NCBI GenBank assembly: GCA_943373175.1
Contig: CALSBM010000003.1
Span: 20,450-84,449 of the forward strand
Source: JAIXUI01 sp943373175
GTDB lineage: Bacteria; Bacteroidota; Bacteroidia; UBA7662; JAIXUI01
Length of the DNA: 64,000 bases
Direction: 5' to 3'
The notes beneath the pieces are model-generated. The model saw nothing but the letters and a program-made list of their open reading frames with translations, ran no database searches and had not been told where the DNA came from. This document shows, in pieces, positions 8,740-17,192 of the stretch (position 1 is its first letter; every line of letters begins with the position of its first letter). The translations under genes were made by a program, and so were the position numbers.

Positions 8740-11700
8740 ATGCTTGACATCATTTCCAAGTCGATATCCAAACTTTTCGGCTCTAAATCCGACCGCGATA
8801 TCAAAACCCTGTGGCCTATTGTGGCGCAGGTTAATGCTGAATTTGCCAAACTGGCAGGCTTGTCGAACGATGAGCTGCGAGGACGCACCCAGGATTTTCG
8901 TACACGCATTCATGCTGGCTTACAGTCTCTGACCAATCAAATAGAGCAACTCAAACAAGAAGCAGATGCGCTTCCAATGGAAGAGATTCTCCGCAAGACC
9001 AGCCTCTTTGACCAGGTTGATCAACTCATTAAAGACCGCGACCGTAAACTGGAAGAAATTCTTCAAGAGTTATTACCGGAAGCCTTTGCGGTAGTGAAAG
9101 AAACAGCCCGCAGGTTCAAAGAAAATCCTGAGTTGGAAGTTTCGGCTTCAGAACTTGACAGGGAACTGGCTGTACGAAAGAAACATATCCGCCTTGAAGG
9201 CGAAAAGGCATTCTGGGCTAACACTTGGGAAGCGGCTGGAAATATGGTTCAATGGGACATGATTCATTACGATGTTCAGCTCATTGGGGGAATGGTGCTT
9301 CACTCAGGAAAGATTTCAGAAATGGCTACTGGTGAAGGGAAAACCCTAGTGGCCACCCTGCCGGCTTACCTCAATGCTCTTTCAGGATACGGGGTACACA
9401 TTGTAACAGTAAACGATTACTTAGCACGACGCGACAGCGAGTGGATGGGGCCATTGTTTGAGTTTCATGGCATCACCATCGACTGTATCGACCGCCATCA
9501 GCCGAACAGCCCCGCACGCAGAAAGGCGTACCAGGCCGATATCACGTATGGTACTAACAACGAGTTTGGCTTCGACTACCTCCGCGACAACATGGCCAGA
9601 GGGGCTGAAGAACTCGTTCAGCGTAAACACCACTACGCTATGGTGGATGAGGTGGACTCCGTTCTCATCGACGATGCCAGAACTCCGCTCATTATTTCCG
9701 GTCCGGTTCCGAGAGGCGACGAACATGAGTTCTTCCAGATGAAACCACGCATTGAGCGTTTGGTGGAACTCCAAAAACGCTACGTTAATACAGCTCTCGC
9801 CGATGCCAAAAAGCTATTTTCAGAAGGCAAAAACGAGGAGGCCGGATTACTCATTCTTCGTTGTTACCGTGCGCTTCCCAAAAGCAAAGCCCTAATCAAA
9901 TTCCTCAGTGAAGGTGGGGTTAAAGCACTTCTCCTTAAGACAGAAGGGCACTACCTCCAAGATCAGTCTAAGGAAATGCACAAGGTGGATGAAGCACTTT
10001 ACTTCGTTATTGATGAGAAAAACAACAGCATTGAACTGACTGAAAAAGGAATCGAACAGATAACCACTTCAGGAGAAGATGCTTCCTTCTTCATTCTACC
10101 TGATGTTGGGGCTGAAATGGCTGAAGTAGAAAAGATGGAAGGAACTGCTGAAGAAAAACTGGCTCGAAAAGAACAAGTTCTCAGCGATTTCTCGATTAAA
10201 TCAGAACTCATTCACACCCTCAACCAATTGCTTAAAGCCTATACCTTGTTTGAACGCGATATTGAATACATCGTAGATCAGAATAAGATTAAAATAGTCG
10301 ATGAGCAAACCGGTCGTGTTCTCGACGGACGCCGATATTCCGATGGACTCCACCAGGCAATTGAAGCTAAGGAGAATGTGAAAATTGAAGCTGCAACGCA
10401 GACTTTCGCAACGATTACGCTCCAGAACTTCTTCCGGATGTATCATAAGTTAGCCGGTATGACCGGTACTGCTGAAACAGAAGCTGGAGAATTCTGGGAA
10501 ATCTACAAATTAGATGTGGTTGTTATTCCCACCAATAGATCCATTACTCGTAAAGATATGGACGACAAGGTGTTCAAAACCACCAGGGAAAAGTACAACG
10601 CTGTAATCGAGGAAATTGAACGAATGGTTAATGCCGGACGGCCTGTTCTGGTGGGAACTACATCTGTCGAGATTTCCGAGCTTCTCAGCAGGATGCTTCA
10701 GCTTCGCAAGATTCGCCATAATGTGTTGAATGCCAAGTTGCACCAACGCGAGGCCGAGATTGTTGCAGAAGCCGGCCAAGCCGGAACGGTTACCATTGCG
10801 ACCAACATGGCCGGACGTGGTACCGACATTAAGCTTGGACCCGGTGTGAAAGAAGCGGGCGGTCTTGCCATTATTGGTACTGAACGCCATGAATCTCGGC
10901 GTGTTGACCGCCAGCTCCGCGGTCGTGCCGGACGCCAGGGAGACCCCGGAGGTTCGTTGTTCTTCGTTTCGCTGGAAGATAACCTCATGCGCCTCTTTGG
11001 CTCCGAACGAATTGCCGGTCTCATGGATCGCTTTGGATACAAGGAAGGCGAAGTCATTGAGCACTCTATGATTACCAAATCCATTGAGCGTGCTCAGAAA
11101 AAGGTAGAAGAAAATAACTTCGGAATCCGGAAACGTTTGCTTGAATACGACGACGTAATGAACTCCCAGCGTGAAGTTATCTACAAGCGCCGCCGTCATG
11201 CTTTGTTTGGTGATCGCCTCAGCATCGACATTGACAATATGTTCGCCGATGTGTCTTCTTTACTTGTTGAAAGGCACAAGGAAACTAAGGACTTCGCAGA
11301 ATTTGGTCTAGATGTTATCCGCCTATTCGCTATGCAAACAGCCATCACTGCCCAAGAATTTGAAAGCAACAAATCCGATGTTCTCGCGAATAAATTATAT
11401 GAAGAAGCGATAGCCGCTTACCGATTGAAAAACGAACGAATAAAGGATATGGCATTCCCAATCCTTCAGCAGATGTACCAGCAACAAGGGCAGCAAATCA
11501 ACCAAGTGGCCATTCCGTTCGTAATGGGTAATCGGGAAATGCACCTCAACATACAGTTAACGCATGCCATCAGCGAATCAGGTCGCAACATTATCTCTGA
11601 ATTTGAAAAAGGGGTTGTTCTTAACCTGATTGATGACGAGTGGAAAGAACATCTTCGCGAGATGGACGACCTCAAGCAAAGTGTTCAGAATGCGATTTAC

Positions 11701-12069
11701 GAACAAAAAGACCCCTTGTTGGTGTATAAATTCGAGGCATTTGAGTTATTCAAGAAAATGCTCGATCGCCTTAGCATGGACACCGCCGGAATGCTGGCCA
11801 AAGGGCACATCCCGATAGCCGAAGCGGAAGAAGTAAAAGAAGCGATTCCTGAACTTCCGAAACAGCCACAGTATCAGACCAGCCATCCACAATATACTTC
11901 CAGTAACACTGCTGAGGTACCGTTAAACTATAACAACGCCCCAGAAGAAGGGCCACGTCCTCAGGCGCCAATAAGAGTCGGGCCTAAAATTGGACGCAAT
12001 GACCCGTGTCCTTGCGGAAGCGGAAAGAAGTTTAAAAACTGCCACGGCAAAGACGGAGACTTCGCTTAA
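8740..12069 (+). CDS. secA: Preprotein translocase ATPase SecA
   Basis: Motor of the Sec export system, pushing unfolded preproteins through SecYEG. The 1,109-residue product has the long form typical of Bacteroidota. Start MLDIISKSISKLFGSKSDRD; Walker A MATGEGKT at about 195-202; the DEAD-like box DEVDSVLIDDARTPL; preprotein cross-linking region; second nucleotide-binding fold with TNMAGRGTDIKLG and GRAGRQGDPG; helical scaffold NLIDDEWKEHL; and a C-terminal SEC-C zinc motif NDPCPCGSGKKFKNCHG. ATG 8740 is preferred over an in-frame TTG at 8665 because family members begin here and a promoter-like element lies between. The stop overlaps the deoC start by one base. Confidence 0.96.
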   Translation: MLDIISKSISKLFGSKSDRDIKTLWPIVAQVNAEFAKLAGLSNDELRGRTQDFRTRIHAGLQSLTNQIEQLKQEADALPMEEILRKTSLFDQVDQLIKDRDRKLEEILQELLPEAFAVVKETARRFKENPELEVSASELDRELAVRKKHIRLEGEKAFWANTWEAAGNMVQWDMIHYDVQLIGGMVLHSGKISEMATGEGKTLVATLPAYLNALSGYGVHIVTVNDYLARRDSEWMGPLFEFHGITIDCIDRHQPNSPARRKAYQADITYGTNNEFGFDYLRDNMARGAEELVQRKHHYAMVDEVDSVLIDDARTPLIISGPVPRGDEHEFFQMKPRIERLVELQKRYVNTALADAKKLFSEGKNEEAGLLILRCYRALPKSKALIKFLSEGGVKALLLKTEGHYLQDQSKEMHKVDEALYFVIDEKNNSIELTEKGIEQITTSGEDASFFILPDVGAEMAEVEKMEGTAEEKLARKEQVLSDFSIKSELIHTLNQLLKAYTLFERDIEYIVDQNKIKIVDEQTGRVLDGRRYSDGLHQAIEAKENVKIEAATQTFATITLQNFFRMYHKLAGMTGTAETEAGEFWEIYKLDVVVIPTNRSITRKDMDDKVFKTTREKYNAVIEEIERMVNAGRPVLVGTTSVEISELLSRMLQLRKIRHNVLNAKLHQREAEIVAEAGQAGTVTIATNMAGRGTDIKLGPGVKEAGGLAIIGTERHESRRVDRQLRGRAGRQGDPGGSLFFVSLEDNLMRLFGSERIAGLMDRFGYKEGEVIEHSMITKSIERAQKKVEENNFGIRKRLLEYDDVMNSQREVIYKRRRHALFGDRLSIDIDNMFADVSSLLVERHKETKDFAEFGLDVIRLFAMQTAITAQEFESNKSDVLANKLYEEAIAAYRLKNERIKDMAFPILQQMYQQQGQQINQVAIPFVMGNREMHLNIQLTHAISESGRNIISEFEKGVVLNLIDDEWKEHLREMDDLKQSVQNAIYEQKDPLLVYKFEAFELFKKMLDRLSMDTAGMLAKGHIPIAEAEEVKEAIPELPKQPQYQTSHPQYTSSNTAEVPLNYNNAPEEGPRPQAPIRVGPKIGRNDPCPCGSGKKFKNCHGKDGDFA

Positions 12070-12713
12070 TGGATATCGCTTCCTATATAGACCATACGGG
12101 ACTAAGCCCAACCCTGCATAAGGAAGCGGTGCGTATTATGTGCGACGAAGCCTTAGAGCATGGTTTTGCAAGTGTCTGCATTCCACCCTACTTCGTGAAA
12201 AATGCCATGAAGTATTTAGACGGCAGGCGATTGAAAATCAGTACAGTAGTAGGATTTCCTCTCGGTTTTGCGGCCACCTTTGCTAAGATGGATGAAATTA
12301 AGAAGGTAGTGGACGACGGCGCATCAGAAATTGATGCTGTTATTAATCTTTCCGCACTAACTGAGCATGATTACGTTTACCTCAAGAATGAAATTGACAG
12401 CCTCACGCAGATTACTCATCTGCATGGTAAGCAAATCAAAATCATTCTGGAAACAGCTTTGCTTAATGGCGATCAGCTTGAAAGACTTTGCGCTTTATGC
12501 GCTCAATCCGGAGTTGACTTCGTGAAAACTTCAACTGGTTATGCCGGCGGAGCCACTCCCGATGTTGTAAGGCAAATGCGCAGTTTACTTCCACCCGAAA
12601 TAAAAATTAAAGCTTCAGGAGGAATAAAAACCCGCCAACAAGCTCTGGCACTGATTGATGCAGGAGCTGACAGGCTTGGCACTTCCTCCGCTTTTGCTAT
12701 ACTTGAATTATGA
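12069..12713 (+). CDS. deoC: Deoxyribose-phosphate aldolase DeoC
   Basis: Cleaves 2-deoxyribose 5-phosphate into acetaldehyde and glyceraldehyde 3-phosphate in nucleoside catabolism. Class I aldolase residues are present: Schiff-base Lys153 in FVKTSTGY, Lys181 in IKASGGI and Asp89 in EIDAVIN. Length 214 matches the family. ATG overlaps the secA stop (TAATG) and its own stop overlaps the next gene (ATGA), so it is embedded in a tightly coupled run secA-deoC-SPOR-M20. Confidence 0.95.
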   Translation: MDIASYIDHTGLSPTLHKEAVRIMCDEALEHGFASVCIPPYFVKNAMKYLDGRRLKISTVVGFPLGFAATFAKMDEIKKVVDDGASEIDAVINLSALTEHDYVYLKNEIDSLTQITHLHGKQIKIILETALLNGDQLERLCALCAQSGVDFVKTSTGYAGGATPDVVRQMRSLLPPEIKIKASGGIKTRQQALALIDAGADRLGTSSAFAILEL

Positions 12714-13147
12714 AAAAGCAATTGTTTTTCTTTTTCCTCCTCGTTTTGGGCTTTTCAGCAAGCGCACAGACCGTTTCACCTGACACAACTTCGGTGGACT
12801 CAAGCGTCATTAAGCGTCAGCAAATGATATTGAAATACAAGGAGCGATTGAAAAACAGCACTCGTAAAGGGTTTCGTATCCAAGTTTTTTCCGGCAATCA
12901 GCGAGCCCAAGCCATGAAAATCAGGACGGAAATTCTATCGCTTTATCCTGACACACGGGTGTATCTGATTTACAAACAGCCTACTTTTCGGGTTCGTGTT
13001 GGTGATTTCCTTACACGAGACGAAGCCAGTATCTGGTTGTTAAATCTACAGAAAACCTACAAGGCCGCATTCATCGTTCCGGATAATATTCAAATACCTC
13101 AAGAAGGGGAGTCGAATGCAGACAGCATCAAGAATGTCCGTCCTTGA
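12710..13147 (+). CDS. Exported SPOR-domain protein
   Basis: A 145-residue protein with a signal peptide (residues 1-19, SASA-Q) and a C-terminal SPOR domain (about 50-130): KGFRIQVFSGNQRAQAMKIRTE, then TRVYLIYKQPTFRVRVGDF and RDEASIWLLNL. SPOR domains bind denuded glycan strands of peptidoglycan, often at the septum. There is no membrane anchor besides the signal peptide, so a periplasmic location is likely. It overlaps deoC by 4 nt and the following M20 gene by 14 or 32 nt depending on that gene's start. Confidence 0.85.
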   Translation: MKKQLFFFFLLVLGFSASAQTVSPDTTSVDSSVIKRQQMILKYKERLKNSTRKGFRIQVFSGNQRAQAMKIRTEILSLYPDTRVYLIYKQPTFRVRVGDFLTRDEASIWLLNLQKTYKAAFIVPDNIQIPQEGESNADSIKNVRP

Positions 13148-14309
13148 ACGAGTAAAACAGCGCGCTGAAGCACTTCATCCTGAGCTTGTCCGCCTCAGGC
13201 ATCACCTTCACCAACATCCGGAACTTTCGTTTCAAGAGCATCAGACTATGGCTTTCGTGAGCCGTTGTTTGGAGTCATGGAGCATTGAACATCAAACCGG
13301 AATTGCAGATACAGGTATAATTGCAACAATCCGAGGTGGCTTGAACGGGCCTACTCGCGCGCTCAGGGCCGATATGGACGCACTGCCCATCGACGAAGCC
13401 AACTTCGACAAGCCATATCGTTCCTTGAATCCGGGAGTGATGCACGCCTGCGGCCATGATGTTCATACCACGTGTTTGCTTGGAGCTGCCAAAATCCTGC
13501 ATGAGGAACGTGCCAACATTCGAGGTGATATCCGCCTGATTTTCCAACCTGGCGAAGAGCGTCTCCCCGGAGGTGCTACCCTGATGATAAATGCCGGAGC
13601 ATTGAAAAATCCGGTACCGGAATACATCATTGGCCAACATGTCATGCCACAACTTCCCGTAGGGAAACTTGGTTTCCGCTCCGGCATGTACATGGCTTCT
13701 GCAGATGAAATTACCATGACGGTTACCGGTAAAGGCGGCCATGCCGCAGTGCCTCATCACAACATCGACACGGTTGCCATCACTTGCCAGATAATTGTAG
13801 CCTTGCAGCAGGTGGTGAGCAGGTACGCCAATCCTGCCATTCCCACTGTCTTGTCTTTCGGAAGAATTGACGCTCCCGGAACATTTAACGTAATCCCGGA
13901 TACGGTTAAAGTGTTGGGGACCTTTCGCGCGATGAACGAAGCCTGGCGAAAAGAAGCCCATCAGCGCATGAGGTCGATGGCCGAAGCCATTGCTTCCTCT
14001 ATGGGCGCTCAGTGCGACTTCTTCATCAACGTGGGATATCCATTTTTGGAGAACGATTCGGAAGTGACCATGCGCCTTCGTGAGCTCGCCGTGGAATATG
14101 TCGGAGAAGAACAAGTGGTGGACTTGGATTTATGGATGGCTGCGGAAGACTTTGCGTGGTACACCCGCGAGATTCCCGGCTCTTTTTATCGCCTCGGCGT
14201 TAGGAATGAAGCGAAAGGCATCATCCATTCCGTGCACACTCCCGGTTTTGATATTGACGAAGCCGCTTTATCCCTTGGCGCCGGTTTCATGGCCTGGACG
14301 ATGCTGTAA
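13116..14309 (+). CDS. M20-family amidohydrolase (N-acyl-amino-acid / hippurate hydrolase type)
   Basis: A 397-residue di-metal hydrolase of the M20D group that cleaves N-acyl or peptide amides. Visible ligands: HACGHDVHT (with the conserved Cys of this group), the Glu pair in PGEERLPGGA, His in IGQHVMPQLP, and a C-terminal IHSVHTPGFDIDE. The dimerisation lid is recognisable by GKGGHAAVPHHNIDT. No signal peptide, so cytoplasmic. Start is uncertain: ATG 13116 has an AAGGGGAG stretch just upstream and overlaps the SPOR gene by 32 nt, whereas ATG 13134 (MSVLERVKQRA) overlaps by 14 nt and matches the usual family N-terminus. Confidence 0.88.
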   Translation: MQTASRMSVLERVKQRAEALHPELVRLRHHLHQHPELSFQEHQTMAFVSRCLESWSIEHQTGIADTGIIATIRGGLNGPTRALRADMDALPIDEANFDKPYRSLNPGVMHACGHDVHTTCLLGAAKILHEERANIRGDIRLIFQPGEERLPGGATLMINAGALKNPVPEYIIGQHVMPQLPVGKLGFRSGMYMASADEITMTVTGKGGHAAVPHHNIDTVAITCQIIVALQQVVSRYANPAIPTVLSFGRIDAPGTFNVIPDTVKVLGTFRAMNEAWRKEAHQRMRSMAEAIASSMGAQCDFFINVGYPFLENDSEVTMRLRELAVEYVGEEQVVDLDLWMAAEDFAWYTREIPGSFYRLGVRNEAKGIIHSVHTPGFDIDEAALSLGAGFMAWTML

Positions 14310-14570
14310 CCGAAAGGCATCCCCTTCGGTAGGCTACAATCTTAATATTTTATCAAGATTTGGATCGAAATCGATTTATTGATCCTACCAAGGATCATGT
14401 AGGGTTTGACTTCTTTCCTAGAACTTCTTTAATTACAACCTTGGGATGCTGGTTTTGTTAAAAAGCTGATGGTTAATTACGCTGTTTTACGATTAACTAT
14501 TCTCCCCGGATTATGGCATTTTGCTAAAAATTGGATAAAGAGAATCCGGAAAAAGGTTTACATTCAATTC

Positions 14571-15209
14571 ATGTGTTATCATACGGAAGTTACCACCGAT
14601 GTAAAACGGTTGGAAGCCAAGATGAAAGCGGTAGCATTAGAAGCTGAAAAGCATAAGATTGGCCGTTTCACCGGGTTTTCGCATCCATTTTTGCCGGTTA
14701 TTCTACAAGGAAATTCCTTGCAAATCCGGCATTTTCAATGGGGTTTGTTGCCAGAATGGGTCAAAGATTTTGCTGCAGCGAAGAAGCTATCCGACCAAAC
14801 GCTGAATGCAGTTGCTGAAACTCTTCAGGAAAAGCCTTCTTTTAAAGGAAGTGTGGATCAGCGACGCTGCCTGATTTTGGTCGATTCTTTCTTGGAATGG
14901 CGTCATTCCGATTCAGGAAAACAAGGCTACCGGATGAAACTGACGGCTGACAATTCACCGGTACGTGCTTTGGGCGGATTATGGTCGTTTTGGAAAGAGC
15001 CTGTAACCGGAACCCCTTTCAATACGTTCACCATCATTACTACCGAAGCCAATGAAGAGATGGCCTGGGTACACAACACGAAGAAACGGATGCCCTTGGT
15101 TCTTGAGGAAAGCCAATTCAGCATCTGGCTTTCTGGGGTTCACTACCGTGAAGTACAACCGCTAGTTCGTCCTTTACCCGATGGTAGCTTGCTGCCGGAG
15201 GCGGTGTGA
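14571..15209 (+). CDS. SRAP-domain protein (SOS response-associated peptidase, HMCES/YedK family)
   Basis: Binds abasic sites in single-stranded DNA and forms a thiazolidine cross-link through its N-terminal cysteine. The start is decided by this chemistry: ATG 14571 exposes Cys2 (MCYHTEV) after Met removal, whereas an upstream in-frame ATG at 14469 would bury it. The other active-site residues are Asn79 (TLNAVAET), Glu109 (SFLEW) and His168 (VHNTKKRMPLVL); the NTKK insertion before RMP is a variation on the usual HxRMP. Length 212 is typical. It is monocistronic, with 260 bases of non-coding sequence upstream. Confidence 0.92.
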   Translation: MCYHTEVTTDVKRLEAKMKAVALEAEKHKIGRFTGFSHPFLPVILQGNSLQIRHFQWGLLPEWVKDFAAAKKLSDQTLNAVAETLQEKPSFKGSVDQRRCLILVDSFLEWRHSDSGKQGYRMKLTADNSPVRALGGLWSFWKEPVTGTPFNTFTIITTEANEEMAWVHNTKKRMPLVLEESQFSIWLSGVHYREVQPLVRPLPDGSLLPEAV

Positions 15210-15606
15210 GGAAGGGAAGATAGTGTCCTGTTAATCCATCATCAGAGTGAACTAATTGCATTCACCATCTTCATCTATTCGAATAATCTCATCGTAAAGA
15301 GCAACTTAATTCGTTAGCGATAACTGCGTTCTTTCCTCAAAATTGAAAAATAGGATGTTTTTCTGGGCTATTCCACTCTGTTTACGCTCGTCTTGAAACA
15401 CTTCTAATAAGGAAATTTATTACTCCTCCGAATACCCGTAACAACCTTATTAAGGTGTTGGTCTTTCAGTTGATTAAGTTTTACGAAGGCAGATTTCTCT
15501 ACTTATTATGAGAGTCTAAGGTTTATTCAATCCAAAGGCATGTTCTGCTTTTTGCCAGAAACGGGGCATAATCCAGGTTTATGTCAATAGAAATCCAAGA
15601 CTAACC
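15210..15606. other. Intergenic stretch without a recognised gene
   Basis: About 400 bases between the SRAP stop and the amine-oxidase stop (convergent genes). All frames are interrupted and I see no strong hairpin with a T-run, no tRNA and no repeat. Confidence 0.5.
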
Positions 15607-17187
15607 TCAACGTTTTCCTACGGGTTTCGCGCTAGGTGTTCGGCGGGTTTTGAGGCGTTGAAGAAGTTGCCGTGCCGCATTCTGCCCACTGTCAACGGCG
15701 CCATTCATGTATCCTTGATATTCCTCGCTGGCATATTCACCGGCAAAATAAATCTGCCCTGCCGGCTTTGCCAGCACATTTCGATAGCGGCTAATCTGTC
15801 CGGGTTTGTAACAAGCGTAACTGCCTTGTTGCCGAGGGTGTTTGGTCCACAAAGCGGTTTGCCAGCGGCTAGAATAATGCTCAATTGCCCCCGGAAATGC
15901 CAATTCTAACTCATCGAGATAGAACTTCATTGCTTCGGTTTCGGTATCAGAAGGAATCCCGTTGAAATTATCAGCCAGTTTCAGGCTGTTACTTCCTCCA
16001 AGAAAAGCGGTTAATGCCGCCGAACTGCCTTCCTGAAATGGGGTGCTGTGCCAGGTGTTGTTCAATTGATCGTGAATGGCAGTGCCGATGGATGGTATGA
16101 GGCTTCTTGTCCAGAAAGCTTCATTAAATCCAAGAATCAATTTATTGTTTTTGCCATACCCCATTTCCCGAAACGCTTCTCGCTGAATTGCAGGGAGTTT
16201 TATTTTGCTTAAATCTATCTTGCTAAGCTGGGATAATGGAACAGCCAGCACAACAAAGTCAAAGACAGCGGGTTTACGATGCGCAAAATCCAACTGATAG
16301 CCGTTGCTTAAGGGCGTAATTGCCATTAGCGGCACATTCGAGGTAATTTGCCCGGTAAGTTTCTCGACTAAAGCATTAATAAGTTGGCTGTTGCCGCCTT
16401 GAATAGAATAACGCTCGTCGCTATTTCCAAAAAGTGCCTCATTATCTTTCCCGGCACTTCCTATCAGCTCAATCAGGTTAATGCAGGTCTGTTCATCGGC
16501 ATTTATTCCAAATTCCGAAGTAAAAGCTGTTTCCAGCACCTGCCTGAACCACGGTTCTAAGTCTAAAACTTCTAGGTATTCCGTAAGACTTTGATAATCG
16601 AGCTGCTGGAACAACGTTGGTTGCTGAAGGGCCTTTGAGTAATCCTTCAACGCAACAGAAGCAAGGTTTTTCAGCGCATCTTTTAATTGATTGGTGGAAT
16701 ATCGAATCTTATTTACCACAACCACTAGCGTTTCCTGCTCTTCAGCAACAGATAGTTCCTGTCGGTCGTTAAGCGGAATAGAAAATTCCTTGCAAAGGTT
16801 GATAATGGCTTTATGATCAGTGTTGATGAACTCAGCACCCAGTTCTACCCACTGATTGTCGGAAGGCCACTGATTAAGCGTCTTTACTCGTCCTCCGGGC
16901 TGTCGATCTGCTTCGAAAAGTTGAGCCGTTATGCCCTTTTTTTTCAATTCCCAAGCGCAGCTTAACCCTGCTAATCCGGCACCAATAATGGCAACGCGTG
17001 GAGAGAGCAGGTTCGATGCAAATGCCCAATCCGGATTCAGGCCAACGCTAAGTCCGGCGGAGAGCACAAGTCCGGTTTTCAGAAACTGCTTGCGCGATTC
17101 ATCGTAGCGTTCTTTATCTACGTGTCGGGTTTCTTTCAGCAGACCAAGCAAAAAGTTTAGCAAGGGCGACTTCGCACTGCCTTTCAT
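15607..17187 (-). CDS. FAD-dependent amine oxidase (monoamine oxidase-like)
   Basis: A 526-residue flavoprotein. The dinucleotide-binding motif VAIIGAGLAGLS (residues 65-76) and PGGRVKT are followed by the substrate domain, and the C-terminal FAD motif reads IYFAGEYASEEYQGYMNGAVDSG. The N-terminus (1-58) carries SRKQFLKTGLVLSAGLSVG, which resembles a Tat signal with Arg-Lys instead of Arg-Arg and ends in AFA. An exported flavoprotein is therefore possible but unproven. The substrate amine is unknown. The gene begins 5 bases after the dsbD stop, suggesting an operon. Confidence 0.87.
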   Translation of the reverse strand: MKGSAKSPLLNFLLGLLKETRHVDKERYDESRKQFLKTGLVLSAGLSVGLNPDWAFASNLLSPRVAIIGAGLAGLSCAWELKKKGITAQLFEADRQPGGRVKTLNQWPSDNQWVELGAEFINTDHKAIINLCKEFSIPLNDRQELSVAEEQETLVVVVNKIRYSTNQLKDALKNLASVALKDYSKALQQPTLFQQLDYQSLTEYLEVLDLEPWFRQVLETAFTSEFGINADEQTCINLIELIGSAGKDNEALFGNSDERYSIQGGNSQLINALVEKLTGQITSNVPLMAITPLSNGYQLDFAHRKPAVFDFVVLAVPLSQLSKIDLSKIKLPAIQREAFREMGYGKNNKLILGFNEAFWTRSLIPSIGTAIHDQLNNTWHSTPFQEGSSAALTAFLGGSNSLKLADNFNGIPSDTETEAMKFYLDELELAFPGAIEHYSSRWQTALWTKHPRQQGSYACYKPGQISRYRNVLAKPAGQIYFAGEYASEEYQGYMNGAVDSGQNAARQLLQRLKTRRTPSAKPVGKR

Positions 17188-17192
17188 AGCGA

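Noticed and set aside
10510..11199. Long open frame of 229 codons antisense to secA
   Set aside because: It lies wholly opposite conserved secA motifs, has no recognised domain, and its codons mirror the secA frame; it is a shadow frame.
13275..14114. 279-codon open frame antisense to the M20 gene
   Set aside because: Entirely opposite the M20 catalytic region with no family resemblance; shadow of a G+C-richer gene.
14310..14335. Hairpin ACCGAA/TTCGGT after the M20 gene as a terminator
   Set aside because: No T-run follows the stem and the pairing is interrupted, so it is not a convincing rho-independent terminator.
14469..14570. Upstream ATG extending the SRAP protein by 34 residues
   Set aside because: It would remove the obligatory N-terminal Cys; the family chemistry requires the start at 14571.
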